Source: Myrica gale
Lineage: Eukaryota; Streptophyta; Magnoliopsida; Fagales; Myricaceae
Reading direction: 5' to 3'
Length of the DNA: 64,000 nucleotides
NCBI GenBank assembly: GCA_963930655.1
Contig: OZ005601.1
Coordinates: forward strand, 9,544,001-9,608,000
Below are positions 35,263 to 46,509 of the stretch, piece by piece (the first letter of the stretch is position 1; the number at the start of each line of letters is the position of its first letter). A program made the translations under genes and the position numbers. Under the pieces are notes generated by a model, which searched no databases, was not told the origin of the DNA, and saw only the letters and a program-made list of their open reading frames with translations.

Positions 35263-35872
35263 CTTACCAAATTTAAAGAAAACCCACTTATTTTAATTTT
35301 TAATTCCAAAGCACGTACGGCTTTATCTGCTACCTCCTTAAGGCCCTTGCAATTTTGCAAGCACGCTTCTGGTGCACTGGAGGTTCTGCTTTGCTTGGGA
35401 TAAGGTGGTTAGAAAATTGAGGGAAGAATGTCAAATTCTCTGCGGAATTCATTCTAAAATTACCGACTACGCCTGACAGACAACCCAAGTTGTTCTTATA
35501 TGTCGACAGGTACCGTGGGCTAAGAGATGAGAATAAGGACTTTTTTGTGGATTAATTAGAACATTCAATTCGATGCATAAATCATATGGATTTTATAATA
35601 TTTAATATTATTCTTATTAATCATTAAATAATATGAATCCTACAATAATAAGTGAGAATCTTTGAAAATATATTATTTTATTTATCAACAATAAAAAAAC
35701 TGTGCTAATTGTTTTCCGCATTTTTTTTCTAATCATTTCTTTATGTTTATTAATGTTCATCGATATGGTCGCACAATTTAACGGTGCTAGATTTTAGGAA
35801 TGGAAAATCCCTGCGTTTTTAAGGAATATTCTATAATTTTTCTTGTTGGAATTTCGAAACCTCGAGGCTGTT

Positions 35873-36055
35873 CGGTTAAAAAATATTCTCAGAATTTGTT
35901 TGAATCTTCTTAATATAAAAAATTATACAACCAAAAATTATTTTTAACACCACATAAAAATAACTACAATATGCATATCAATAAAGTCAACATTACCTAA
36001 AAATTATTAAAACACAAATAATTATCAAAAAACACCCAAATCGAACAACCTTTAT
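35873..36055. mobile_element. AT-rich MITE family B, copy 2 (inverted)
   Basis: Starts GGCTGTTCGGTTAAAAAAT and ends AAATCGAACAACC, forming short terminal inverted repeats around GTTCG. Body shared in reverse with the copy at 35065-35262 (ACCACATAAAAATAACTACA, ATGCATATCAATAAAGTCAA). Confidence 0.7.
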
Positions 36056-36261
36056 TTGGAAGTAAGGAGAATTTAGCACATTTTCAATATATTATAAATA
36101 TTTTACAAAATTAGAAGGTAAATATCTGGTTCTCGAAGAACTGTTGTGGCTTCCAAAATTCGAGTAAAACAATTCTTTATTTTATTCTTAAAATTAAGAC
36201 CAAATCTATATATGTCCATCTATGCTTCTTACAAATATCTCTGAACAGTTGCAGTCTATAA

Positions 36262-36943
36262 GAGCATTCCTAGTAGGTTCTCTATTCTAACATTTTGGTT
36301 AGAATAGAGAACCAATTTAACAAAAAAACCAAAAAACACACTTTAACAGCTTATCTATTTTAACAGTTTTTAGCTAAAAATTTTAACATGTGAACAGTGG
36401 TTCTCTATATTTAGATAACCACTGTTCACTTCTCTATAATAAAATATTAATATTTTTCTTATTTTTTTCTTTTTCTTTCTCTTTTCTTAATACATTTTAG
36501 AATAAATAAAGACTAACTTAATACATTTTAAACTAAATAAAGACTAACTTAATACATTTTTAAAAATATGATCGTTAAAATAAGACGACTATTTATAAAT
36601 ATGACCGTTAGAAAATTTTTTAAAAATTTAATCGTTAAGATAAGATAAACTAAAAAATGCTAAGCGTTAGGAAAAGACAAAAATTAAAAAATTCACACTT
36701 TTTAGGATAAGACAAATATTCAAAAATATAACCGTTACAATAAAACGAATATTAAAAAATATAAATGTTAGAGAAATAATAAAGAAATCTTTGAATAATA
36801 ATATTTAAATATAATAGTAAAAGTAGATGGTTAAAAAAGAGAAGCTGCTGTGAGTGTTTTTAAAAAGTTGATAGTTAAAATAGAGAAGTGTACTTTTTGG
36901 TTAAAATGGAGAGCCAAATTTGAATAAGTTGCTAGAAATGCTC
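36262..36943. mobile_element. PIF/Harbinger-type MITE (682 bp) with TAA duplication
   Basis: The left end GAGCATTCCTAGTAGGTTCTC and the right end (reverse complement GAGCATTTCTAGCAACTTATTC) are terminal inverted repeats, followed inward by paired TCTCTATT/TAAAATAGAGA blocks. Both sides are flanked by TAA (36259-36261 and 36944-36946), the 3-bp TWA duplication of Harbinger elements. The interior is AT-rich and non-coding, with short direct repeats (GACTAACTTAATACATTTT at about 36511 and 36541). Confidence 0.85.
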
Positions 36944-37599
36944 TAAGCATGTTATTAAAGTACGTATAACTACCAAATTCACTCACTAATATTGTCCCAT
37001 TACACTTATTTTTAATTATTTATTACTCCAACTATCCATAATGAATCATTTAGCAGTCTCGTTGACATGAATCAATGATTTGATTTGCTGTGTCAAGTTT
37101 GCTAGCAATAGGCACAGTTATAGGTAATATTGCACTTTAAAGTACAGCCACATTTCGCTTCGTGCCCAATAAAAATTAAGGAGCCCACTTTAGTACATTT
37201 TTGCCTTTTAGCAATAGGGATGTTTACCTGGTTTTCGTAGGCCCAGAGGACCATACCTGCAATTTCCTGAATTGGTCGGAAGACTTTTATACCTATGCCA
37301 ATAATTAGTAAGTACTGCTGTAATTCATTAAAAAAAACGAAAATAAAAAGTTGCATTTGTGGTGAAGGTTGTTTTTATTTATTTATCATTTTCATAATAA
37401 TTAATATAAATTCACACACAATCAACCAATTACGTCTAGTTAATGTCGATTTATTAGAAGCTCAAGACCTTTAATTGAAAAGCTAATTGAGCCAGAAATT
37501 TAAATTTTCATCAATTAAATCAAAACATAATTCAGCAAAGAAAATGAAAGATTAAAAAAAAATCATCGGTTGGTTGCTTTCGGTGGTGACAATGACCAA

Positions 37600-38800
37600 G
37601 TTAATGTTCGGTTTGAAGTTTTTTTTGTAAAATTTGGAGTGTTTTGAGAATTTTTAGGTTATGTTAGAGTTGTATTGATATTTGTATAAAAGTTATTGCG
37701 ATGTAAAAAAAATAATGATGATGTTTAAATTTTTTTATTTATATTTAGAATTTATTAATTTTTTTATTAAAAATTAAATAATTAAAAAGTATTAAAAAAC
37801 AAAACAAAAAATAAAAGTAAAAAACGACAAACGATCAGTGAGACAAAAGTTGAAAAGCGGACAAGGCAGGAGAGACAACTTACAGACCACATGAGTATAA
37901 AAAAAAATCCTTAATTTAGATAGCCTTTGCCGAACATGAAAGTTACACTTTCGAATCCCACTTTTTTTTTTTTTTTCCTATGACCGAACATCATACAAAT
38001 TTATTCAACTATGTGATATACATAATGACAATTCTACCCTTTTGTATTAAAATTTGGGCCAGATAAGATAACGTTGGAAGTTACCAAATACAGTGGTTAA
38101 TGCGTTAGGTAACTTGAGTTAAAGAAAAAGTAGAGGAAGTCGTAGTTTCAAGTAAAGCGGAGGGCCAAAAATCCATTACTGCAAGCAATATGAAATTCGT
38201 TATGGAACCACTCCGACCCAGTTTCCATCCGTACAAATCATGACCTCACGCACCTCCTTAATCAGCAAAAACAGCCTAACCAGACCAGCGGCAGTGCTTC
38301 ACACGCTCCCCAAAAAAGAATTGGGGGTGGTATTGTCCTCTTAGTTTTTTCTTACGGCAAGGTCTGTTCTGGTTCTGGCAGTTTCCATTTCTGCCGTAAA
38401 AAAAACTAGCGGTTGACGAGAAAAGCTGTAAAAAAGAAACAAAGGTCTGTCGGAAACAGCCGCGGATGAAGTCTGACAAAGCCTCACACCTCTTTCGCTC
38501 TCTATAAGTTGTGTCACTGTAAAATATCCAGTCCCTTGTCTCGCCCTCTTCGTTACAGACGCACACTCTATATTAATATCTGTGAGCAATCGTTGCAGAC
38601 GGAAACGTGAGGCCCTGAAAGACGAGCAAAGCAAGAAAAAGTAAACAAATCTTCCTTACTTTACCCTCTTTAGCTCTTTGAAACCCTTCTAAGCTTTTTT
38701 TCTGATCTTTTATTACTTTAGAAGAAAGAACACCATAATCGGTGAAAATCCGTGAGAAAAAAAGGCGAGTTGGGTGCGGTGGACTGGTGGAGGGTTGTGG
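37600..38800. other. MITE family B relative, then gene-free DNA upstream of the GATA gene
   Basis: 37600-37780 resembles family B (GAATTTTTAGGTTATGTTAG, TTGTATTGATATTTGTATAA). The remainder has only short frames without domains. Approaching 38800, the base composition becomes less AT-rich, as expected for the GATA gene promoter; no core promoter element could be fixed. Confidence 0.4.
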
Positions 38801-40358
38801 GACCCGTGGGTAATCAGAGGAGAGAGAGCGAGAGAGGAAGAGTCTTTTTTTTTTGGTTTACTTTGAGAGGGAGAGAAGACTTCAACATCACGACAGTGGA
38901 GGGATAGTAAAAGCCAGCTAGCAATGAAGAGGGAGGCTCACCAACCGTTACAATCACACTCTCCTCTCCTCCCTTTTTAGGCTTTCTCCCTCTCCTCTCT
39001 CTCCTTTCAAACCTCTCTCTCTTTTCTCCTCTTCTCTCTTCTCTCTGCACTGCAGGTACTGAGTTCTAAACTATTACAAGTACTACAGAGTTCTATCACA
39101 AGTACTGCGGTTCATAATGGAGGAATAGGGGTTTAGGGGGGGGGGGGGGGGGCTTGAACTATCAGTGCAGTGTGTTGTGACTTGTGAGCTCTGTCGTTTC
39201 GGTTTATTCCTTTTGTGGTTCTTGCTGGAGAGTTTTTGGGTTTTCTGCGTCATTCGGTCGTTGGAGCTATTTTCGGGGGATTTAATTATAGGTTCTAAGC
39301 TCAGCTTTGGCTCTGCATTTTGTGATATTCATTTCCCAAACTATCAAAAGTTTTGTGTCGGCAGGATTTAAGTTTGTGGTTTTTACCAGTATTTCGCCGT
39401 TTGGTTGCTGAGAAGCCGGAATGAAAGAAAAGAAAAGCAAAATGGTTCAGAACACAGACTTGTCTACTATTTGGTTCGGAAAATCGTTTAACAGCTCAGA
39501 AAAATAAATTCCTTATACCCCATTTGTCAGTGTATCTGCACTTTTTTATCCCGGTTTCGCGGCAACCAAACAGTACACAAAGGAGCAGTTGTGGAATTTA
39601 ATTTTTTGTGAAATTCGAGAAGTCTTATTGTACTCTTTCTATAGCTGAAACGCACGGTAGACTTCTTAGGTACCGTCTGTGCTCAAAATGACCTTTTATT
39701 TCTTATTTCTGCAGGGCTCGAAGTCGAATTCCTCAGATTCAGTGACAATTTCCATCTCTGCTTCTTGTACTCCAAAATCTCGGCCTTTTTTAAGAACAAC
39801 TCAGCTGGGAGTGCGCTTCGGTAGAAATTTGCAAGGTTTGCTTCACAAATTCCCTGTAACCTCTGCATTCTCTTTACAAAATTTCTCCTTTCCTATGGCA
39901 AGTATTACTTCATCGAATTACCATTTTTGGACTAAAGAATCCCTTCCTTGGAAGTCACACCCCATTTGCAAATAGCAGTAGACTGTAGTGGCGTATTCAG
40001 GGAACAGTTGGCGCTACCTTGCGCCATGTCTTACTTGCGCTCTTTTGAAATCTCAGCTACGCCTTCGATGTCGTACTACGCAAAGAAGCTAACCTTCAAT
40101 TTGCTTCATTTCCGTTTAAGACTTTCTAGCTACTTTATTGCAAAAGGGTACAGAATTAAATTCTGTATTTTAACGTATTCTAGTACCATCCGCTAAGATG
40201 CGCGACACGGCTCGTGCGTTGGCCTAATAATTGACACATTGCACTCGCTTCCAAGAAGAATCCATCTCCTTCTACAATTTGACGATTACACGCAACATTT
40301 TTTTCCCACTGCTCTGCCCTCATTATCTTTTGCATTCTCTCAGGCAAATTTTGGAACA
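38801..40358 (+). promoter_or_regulatory. Likely 5' leader region of the GATA gene, with introns in the leader
   Basis: A dense CT/GA tract (38815-39050) typical of plant leaders ends at CTGCACTGCAG followed by a GTACTG donor-like site (39054/39055). Acceptor-like sites occur at 39714 (TTTCTGCAG) and just before the coding exon at 40342-40343 (CTCTCAG). One or more leader introns are therefore likely; exact leader exons are uncertain. A run of 17 G (39136-39152) lies within the first proposed intron. Confidence 0.45.
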
Positions 40359-42858
40359 ATGATCGGACCAAACTTCATAGATGAGATAGACTGCGGCAGC
40401 TTCTTCGACCACATCGACGACCTGCTTGATTTCCCGGGGGACGATGACGTTGAGGCCGCGCTTGGCAGCGGGGACTGCAACGCCTTCCCCAGCACTTGGC
40501 CCAGTCAGACCGAGTCGTTTCCTTGTTCCGACTCGGTCTTCTCCGCTAACAGTGCCTCGGACCTCTCCGCCGAGCTCTCTGTTCCGGTTAGTTTTTTTCC
40601 GCAGCTACTAGCACACGTGGCACTACAATAGCTTTTGGCTGTTTGAAAATATAAATTTCAAGCCCAGAAAAATACATAATTCCAAACTTGACTTGCATTG
40701 TTTTTCATTTTGGCCCACAGAAATTTGCTTCGTTTCGATTTGGTTGCTGATGACGTCATAAGTGGCAGTAAATTTTGGACACTAGTGCTTGTTTGATTTT
40801 TGCAATTAAGCGTGCCGGCCTGGCTGGCAGACCGCGTGACATGTTGTACACTTCGTTTATCGTTTATGCCACTGGTCAAAACGCGAGCGATTTTGACAGG
40901 AATTTCGAATTTTTGTGTTCGGAATTCAAAACCCTGTGGGGGGAAGGGTATTTTTGCAAAATGACGTCGAAAACCTTGTCGGCGGGACAGTGACATGTCA
41001 TCATTGGCATGGCATTCCACCGGCTACTCCGCGATTAGAGTCATCAGTCTGTTTTTTTATATAATTTGAGCGGCACTAACGGAGGCCACGTGATTTGTTG
41101 TTTGATTTTTAATTAAAAAGAAAAGGATAAAGAAAAAGTCAATTATGATCATGTGCAAAGTTTCGTGGCTTTCTTAGGTTGTGTATAAAATTTTTCACCT
41201 TTACAATAAAATATTATAATTTAATCTCTCTTCCATCAAATCATAATTTTTTACTACAAGAAATATAAAAAATTATATCTCTTTACTTTTTTTACTAAAA
41301 CCAATACCAAAAATTTTACAACACAACAATTTTACTACACAAACCTACCCTTAACCTGTAGACAATTATTATTGGTTTAATCGGTGTCTGAGGCCACCTT
41401 TTTCACCCAGTGACTAATCTTGACATGTGATTGTGCTTTATGCAATGAATTTTTTCTCTAAGCCTGTTGGTCAGAGAATTGAATTCAACCAGCCTGGATG
41501 TTTGGACCTTTAAGATAGGAAGGAACAAACCAGCACAGAATAAGAGCTTCAAACTAGAGCTTTTAATGTTTTACCTGATGTGGATCAGCGTTTTTATTTT
41601 ATTAAAATAAACCTCAAGGGGATTCTTGGTGTAAAGTTGCAAAGCTCAACCATTCGTCATTTATACTGGGGATAAATATAAAATCAGTCCCTGTGCTATA
41701 CGCAAAAATCGATTTAGTCCCTGTGATATGAAAAACATCGATCTAGTCCCTATGATTCTATTTTCGTTTGTTATTAGTCCTTCATCAGGGACTGATTTTA
41801 TCACTTTCTGAAATCACAAGGACTAAATCGATGATTTTCATATCACAGGGACTAAATCGATTTTTGCGTATAGCACAGGGACCAATTTTGTATTTATCCC
41901 TTTATACTGATCTGTTAATTTTTGAAAATAACATCCAAAATGTTAGGGCATATATTAATTGTCTTGGGGTGCTTAATTGTCTAGCTAGCTAGCCTGGGGA
42001 TTTTCTTGGATGAATGAGAATAGCTCTTTCTGATCTTGTTTTGTTTTCTTCTTTCTTCTGTAGTATGAAGACATTGTTCAGCTTGAATGGCTTTCAAACT
42101 TTGTGGAGGATTCTTTCACTGGTGGAAGCCTTACCATGAAGAGGGAGGAGTCCTCCATCAACAGGGAATCATCCCATCGTCAGTTCCAGACCTCCAGCCC
42201 GGTTTCTGTCCTCGACAGCAGCAGCTCCTGCTCGGTTGAGAAGAATGTCCCACGCAGCCCAGAAACCATCACCCCTGGTCGGCGTGGGCGCGCTCGGAGC
42301 AAGCGCCCTCGCCCTGCAACCTTCAATCCTCGCCCAGCAATCCATCTTATTTCCCCTACGTCCTCCGTCACTGAGACTCCTCAACCATTCGTTGCACCAA
42401 GAGCCTTTTCAGATTCTGAGAATTTTGCGGAGTCTCGTCTGTCGATCAAGATACCAAAACAAGCCACTGTAGAACACAAGAAGAAGAAGAAAATAAAATT
42501 GACGGTTCCACTAGGCCCTGTGGAAACGAATCAGAATCCCACGTCACAAGGTGTCAGGAAATGCATGCATTGTGAGATAACCAAGACTCCCCAATGGAGG
42601 GCTGGACCAATGGGACCAAAAACCCTTTGCAATGCATGTGGTGTTCGCTACAAGTCTGGCCGGCTCTTCCCTGAATACAGGCCCGCGGCAAGCCCCACAT
42701 TTGTCCCATCTGTGCACTCCAATTCCCATAAGAAGGTGCTTGAAATGAGAACCAAGACTGGCGAGAAGGATGCTAACCCTGCAACACCACCAATCGTGGC
42801 TGACTTGCCAGAACTTATTCCAAACGCAAATAGCAGTCTTGGGTTGGACTATATGTAG
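40359..42858 (+). CDS. GATA8: GATA-type zinc-finger transcription factor, GATA8-like (subfamily I)
   Basis: Nuclear DNA-binding protein recognising WGATAR sites; relatives act in seed germination, light and growth responses. Exons 40359-40586 and 42064-42858 join in phase (GT..AG) to 340 aa. The N-terminus MIGPNFIDEIDCGSFFDHID, then DLLDFPGDDDV, is the conserved acidic block of GATA8/12-type proteins. YEDIVQLEWLSNFVEDS starts exon 2, followed by SSPVSVLDSSSSCS, an RRGRARSKRPRP basic motif and a KKKKKIKL lysine cluster, likely nuclear localisation signals. The zinc finger is C243-X2-C246-X18-C265-X2-C268 (CMHCEITKTPQWRAGPMGPK to CNAC), followed by the standard GVRYKSGRLFPEYRPAASPT and HSNSHKKV. 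The start is the first ATG after a CTCTCAG acceptor. The symbol denotes the closest Arabidopsis relative; one-to-one orthology is not shown. Its intron holds two small transposons. Confidence 0.93.
41176..41354. mobile_element. AT-rich MITE family A, copy in the GATA intron
   Basis: Starts TTAGGTTGTGTATAAAATTT and ends CACAAACCTACCC; body matches the copies at 31935, 55205 and 56175 (TACAATAAAATATTATAA, ATATAAAAAATTATATCTC). Confidence 0.7.
41669..41900. mobile_element. 232-bp foldback MULE-type MITE in the GATA intron
   Basis: The ends GGGATAAATATAAAATCAGT and, reverse-complemented, GGGATAAATACAAAATTGGT open near-perfect inverted repeats covering almost the whole element (CTGTGCTATACGCAAAAATC and GATTTAGTCCCTGTGATATG occur in both arms). 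Both flanks carry the 9-bp TTTATACTG (41660-41668, 41901-41909), a Mutator-length duplication. The transcript would fold into a long hairpin. A diverged relative lies at 51641-51886. Confidence 0.9.
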
Positions 42859-43240
42859 GGAGGATGAGAGAATTTGATCCCTGTAGGAACCCTCTTTCTT
42901 CACTGCTTCCCGCTTTCCTCTCTTATGTCATTACTCAGTCATTTCATTTCTTTCGCTCGTTGCTTTTTGTACAGGGATGGAATGGGGGGAATAGAGCAAT
43001 AGATGAGCATATTTAGCTTTTTTTTTTTTCTACGAGCATATTTAGCTAGCAGAGGCCGAGGAGGCTTGTAATGAGAGAACTGAAAAAGGTGGGTAGAGAA
43101 AATAGCAAGTTTACGGTAAGTAGGTGTGGGAGTGTTCTTTTTTTTAGCATTCTTTTCGTTCTCTTCATTTGCATGGGAATTCTTTTTGCAGTTCATTTTG
43201 TAGTAGAAAATTATGAGATGAGTAATGAATTTGACATTTG
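42859..43240 (+). other. GATA gene 3' untranslated region and flank
   Basis: T-rich, non-coding sequence between the GATA stop and the gypsy element. Polyadenylation site not fixed. An 11-base T run lies around 43018-43030. Confidence 0.4.
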
Positions 43241-43245
43241 TTATG

Positions 43246-43637
43246 TGATGGGCCATGAAATGCTCGGCCTTCGGCAAGCCCGACCACTCGGGCTCGGGCC
43301 CATTAGCGTACGTTTTATATTGACTATTTGACCAAGAATATGACTGACATTCCCAGGACTCTTCTCGAGCAGTCTATTTGTTCGACAACTCTCCTAATGA
43401 AACTCTACTACTTTAAGAAGTAGTCTCCTAATCGGACTGCGACGTCAGTGTAGATATAAAGACTTAGGTATTCTCCTCATTAAAGGGAGGTTGAATTCTA
43501 TTCTCAGAATACTCAACATCTTCTCTCTTAAACACTAACTTGGCCGTCGGAGTCTCCGGACCCGAGGCTACCTCCCCTCAGTGATTCTTGCAGGATTACT
43601 TAGCTCCCGAGCATTGTGGTGATTCTTGACCTCATCA
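43246..43637 (+). repeat. 5' LTR of the gypsy element
   Basis: Starts TG and ends CA. Contains TATA-like GATATAAAGAC (about 43452-43462). The last about 220 bases match the 3' LTR at 46283-46504, and the reverse complement matches 28269-28645. Confidence 0.85.
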
Positions 43638-44039
43638 GTTGACGCTGTATGTGGGACCTATCGACAAAAGTCATCTTACAGAAGATTTGTTCTTAATTGT
43701 TGCACTCCAATGGCGTCCACTCCGGAAATAAAAACGGCGTTGTCCAATCCGATGTGTCATCGGCGCGCCTCTAGGGCAGACGTCGTGCTAGCCGACGTGC
43801 TTAGGAACGACGAGAACACTCCGCCTTGGCTAGGAATATGGAAAGCTTGGCTCTCTTGATCATGCACTCGAGCAAATTCTCGACGAACTCACAGTAGAGG
43901 ATCACGTGGCATCCTCCTTGAACAGAAGGCCGAGCAAATCCGGTTGCTCAAGCAGAAACAGGAAGCCGGGGAGATCGTCAAGGTTGGGACTTTATCCGAC
44001 ATGACTTAAATTTTTCATTCCCCGTTCACGACGAGGGTA

Positions 44040-45063
44040 CTCTCATGCTCGCTTCCCAAGCGGTTCCGCCCGCCTTTCATTGACCTTTTCGACGGTTCGG
44101 GCGATCCATGTGACCAAATAAAGATCTTCACTCTACACATACACGTCCAATCGTAAGCGGATCTGTTACTCTGTCGTGCTTTCTACCTCACCCTGAATGG
44201 ACTAGCACAACAGTGGTTCTCTGGCCTGCCACTTGGGTCTGTCGACGACTTCGAAACACTCAACGCCCTATTTATCAGTCACTATGCGCCTAACAGGAAG
44301 ACGAAGAAGTCCTCCTCCTACTTGTTTGGCATCAGGCAAGATCCCAGGGAGACTTTGCGGGAGTATATAGTCCGTTTTAACCGTGAGGTCGTATTCGTAT
44401 CACGTGCTACTAACGAGACTAAGCTTTTGGCCCTGACCGCCGGCCTGCAGCCTAGTGACTTCCAGAGGTACTTGTTTAGGAAAAAACTAATCTTTGGAGA
44501 GGTGATAAGAAAGGCCTGAGAGCAAATAGATTGCGAAGACATTTTCTGGACCCGGGCCGATCACTTCCGGCAGGAATTGTCACAGTCGGACAAGCGCAAT
44601 CAAGAACCCGTACATCCATGACCTAGAGATCAACGTCATCGATGGGACCGAGATTTTTCCCCTCACTCGCGGTTCGATGTCCAACCCTTGCAGGAGAGCA
44701 GGGTGACACTTACTCCGCTCAACGCAGCTCCTCGGGAAATTCTCTTGACCATGAAAGGCGACCTGAGCGTCAGATGGCCACCTAAGCATCGTCATGGCTC
44801 AAGGGTGCGTGACCCAAATAAATATTGCGAGTTCCATGAAGACAACGATCATGACACTCACTGTTGTTGGGAGCTACGGAGACAAATCGAATACTTACTG
44901 AAGGAAGGCAAGCTCCGCCGTTTCATCCAAGAACATGGAGCTCCTTGGCCTGATCAGGCTCAATCTCGAGCTCGTCAGCAGAGTCCAGCGAAGGAATGTC
45001 CACCACCGGTGCTCAACCCAACCGAACAAGAATTACCCCTCCTCCTTCTAATCGAAGAATGAT
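44040..45063 (+). pseudogene. Gypsy gag remnant with zinc-knuckle-like region
   Basis: Frames in series read LPKRFRPPFIDLFDGSGDPC, LNGLAQQWFSGLPLGSVDDF, FGIRQDPRETLREYIVRFNR (44322 onward) and DPNKYCEFHEDNDHDTHCCW then ELRRQIEYLLKEGKLRRFIQ (near 44810-44930). This is the retrotransposon gag pattern with the C-x2-H / H-x4-C type motif of plant gypsy elements. Stops near 44150 and at 44518 and frame changes break it. Confidence 0.85.
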
Positions 45064-45159
45064 AGGTACGATCTTGTGCGGACATAGCCATGTCAGGCCT
45101 AGCCAGAGATCAAAGAAGAACTATGTTCAGGAGGCCTGCCACCATTAGGTGTTTCTTAC

Positions 45160-45915
45160 CAAAGATCCGTGGAAAAAGTCTCGAGCGGAGGACATGTCTA
45201 TCGCCTTTACTGAAGTTGATGCTATTGAGCTGTTACAGCCACACAAAGATGTCATCGTAATTGAGGTAATGATCTCTAACTGCACTGTATGAAGGGTCCT
45301 GGTGGACAATGGGAGCTCGGCTGTCATCCTATTTTCTGGCGCTTACGACCAGATGGGGTTGGAGACATGCCGCTCTTTTCGTCTCCTTCAAACTTGTTAC
45401 AACTTGAGGGTCACAAGGTTCACCATTTGGGGTCAGTGAAGCTCCCCTTCACCATAGGACACCATCCCACGTCAGAGACTACCTTGGTTAACTTCTTGGT
45501 GGTAAATGCGCTCTCGACATACATTGTCATCATTGGTTGTTCTACCTTAGTTGCACTTTGCGACTATTCTTCTGTTTACCATCTTACAGTAAAAGTCCCT
45601 TCATTCTCGGGACTGGGAGTAGTGAAGGTTGATCAAAAGGTTGCTCGTGGCTGCTATTATTGGCGATCAAGCATCATGACCGACCAGCCTATTGTTAAAT
45701 GGTCAGTGGAACCAAAGAAATAGAGCCAGATATTGGGTTGTGGCCCAGTTTAAGGAACCATAATTTTGAAACGACAGAGAAACTCCATACCAATTGGGAA
45801 GGACCTTACAAAGTTGTAAAGACCACCCGGCCAGGGACATACCACGTCGAGGACTCGCGCGGGAAGCGCCTTCTCCATCGGGGGAACGTCATTCACTTAC
45901 GAAAATATTTTCAGT
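45160..45915 (+). pseudogene. Gypsy protease remnant fused by deletion to the integrase C-terminus
   Basis: DPWKKSRAEDMSIAFTEVDA and VLVDNGSSAVILFSGAYDQM are the aspartic-protease region (active-site D in VDNGSS, where VDGGSS/VDTGAS is usual). At about 45790-45915 the frame reads TNWEGPYKVVKTTRPGTYHV and RLLHRGNVIHLRKYFQ, the end of integrase. Everything between (polymerase, RNase H, integrase core) has been deleted. Non-functional. Confidence 0.8.
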
Positions 45916-46013
45916 AGTTTGTTTATTTCTACGTGTTTTGAGACAATTTAATACTTTTGTTTTTAGTTTTCGATGAATACATAAATAATGCTGCTCCTAG
46001 TAGATTCAAGTGT

Positions 46014-46284
46014 GCAAGTCTATCGAGTACACTGCGTTGGCTCGTACTTGGGCATAGGAAACTAGATCGCAAGTCTCCTGAGTACTCTGAGCAGGCTTGT
46101 ACCCGGGTAAAGGGAACTCGATCACAAGTCTCCCGAGTACCCTGCGCCGGCTTGTAACCGGGTAGTGGTCAACTCGATCGTAAGGCTCCCAAGTACTCTG
46201 CGCCGACTCGTACCCGGACAGAGGAAACTCGATCGCAAGTCTCGAGTACCCTGCGCCGGCTTGTAACCGGGTTGTGGTCAACTC
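46014..46284 (+). repeat. Tandem array, five units of about 55 bp, in the gypsy 3' region
   Basis: Units start at 46014, 46069, 46124, 46180 and 46235. Each runs (G/A)CAAGTCTC..GAGTAC, then TGCGCCGGCTTGTA-CCGGG and ends AACTCGATC. Units 3 and 5 share GTAACCGGGT-GTGGTCAACTC, and units 2 and 4 share the GTACCCGG version, hinting at a two-unit higher-order repeat. The array sits where the start of the 3' LTR should be. Confidence 0.9.
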
Positions 46285-46509
46285 AGTTAGTCTCCTAACA
46301 GGACTGGGATGACGGTGCAGGTATAAAGACCCAGGTATTCTCCTCATTAAAGGTAGATTGAATTTTGTTATCAGAATACTCAACATCTTCTCTCTTAAAC
46401 ACTAATTTAGCCGTCGGAGTCTCCGGAACCGAGGTCACCCCCTTTCGGTGATTCTTGTAAGATTATTTGGCTTCCGAGCATTGTGGTGATTATTAACCTC
46501 ATCATTATG

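Larger units (their letters stand above)
43246..46504 (+). mobile_element. Deleted Ty3/gypsy LTR retrotransposon (3259 bp)
   Basis: The element begins TGATGGGCC and ends CCTCATCA, and is flanked by the 5-bp TTATG on both sides (43241-43245 and 46505-46509), the duplication typical of retrotransposon integrase. The 5' LTR is 43246-43637, followed at once by a degenerate primer-binding site (GTTGACGCTGTATGTGGGA, compare the common plant gypsy TTGGCGCC-type site). Gag and protease remains follow. Reverse transcriptase, RNase H and most of integrase are missing: the sequence passes from the protease region to the integrase C-terminus (GPYKVVKTTRPGTYHVEDSR) near 45800. The 3' LTR (about 46283-46504) lacks its first part. 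It lies about 390 bp past the GATA stop codon. Confidence 0.9.

Noticed and set aside
42169-42384. Minus-strand Arg-rich frames opposite the GATA gene
   Set aside because: Antisense shadows of GATA exon 2, which has unmistakable family sequence on the plus strand.
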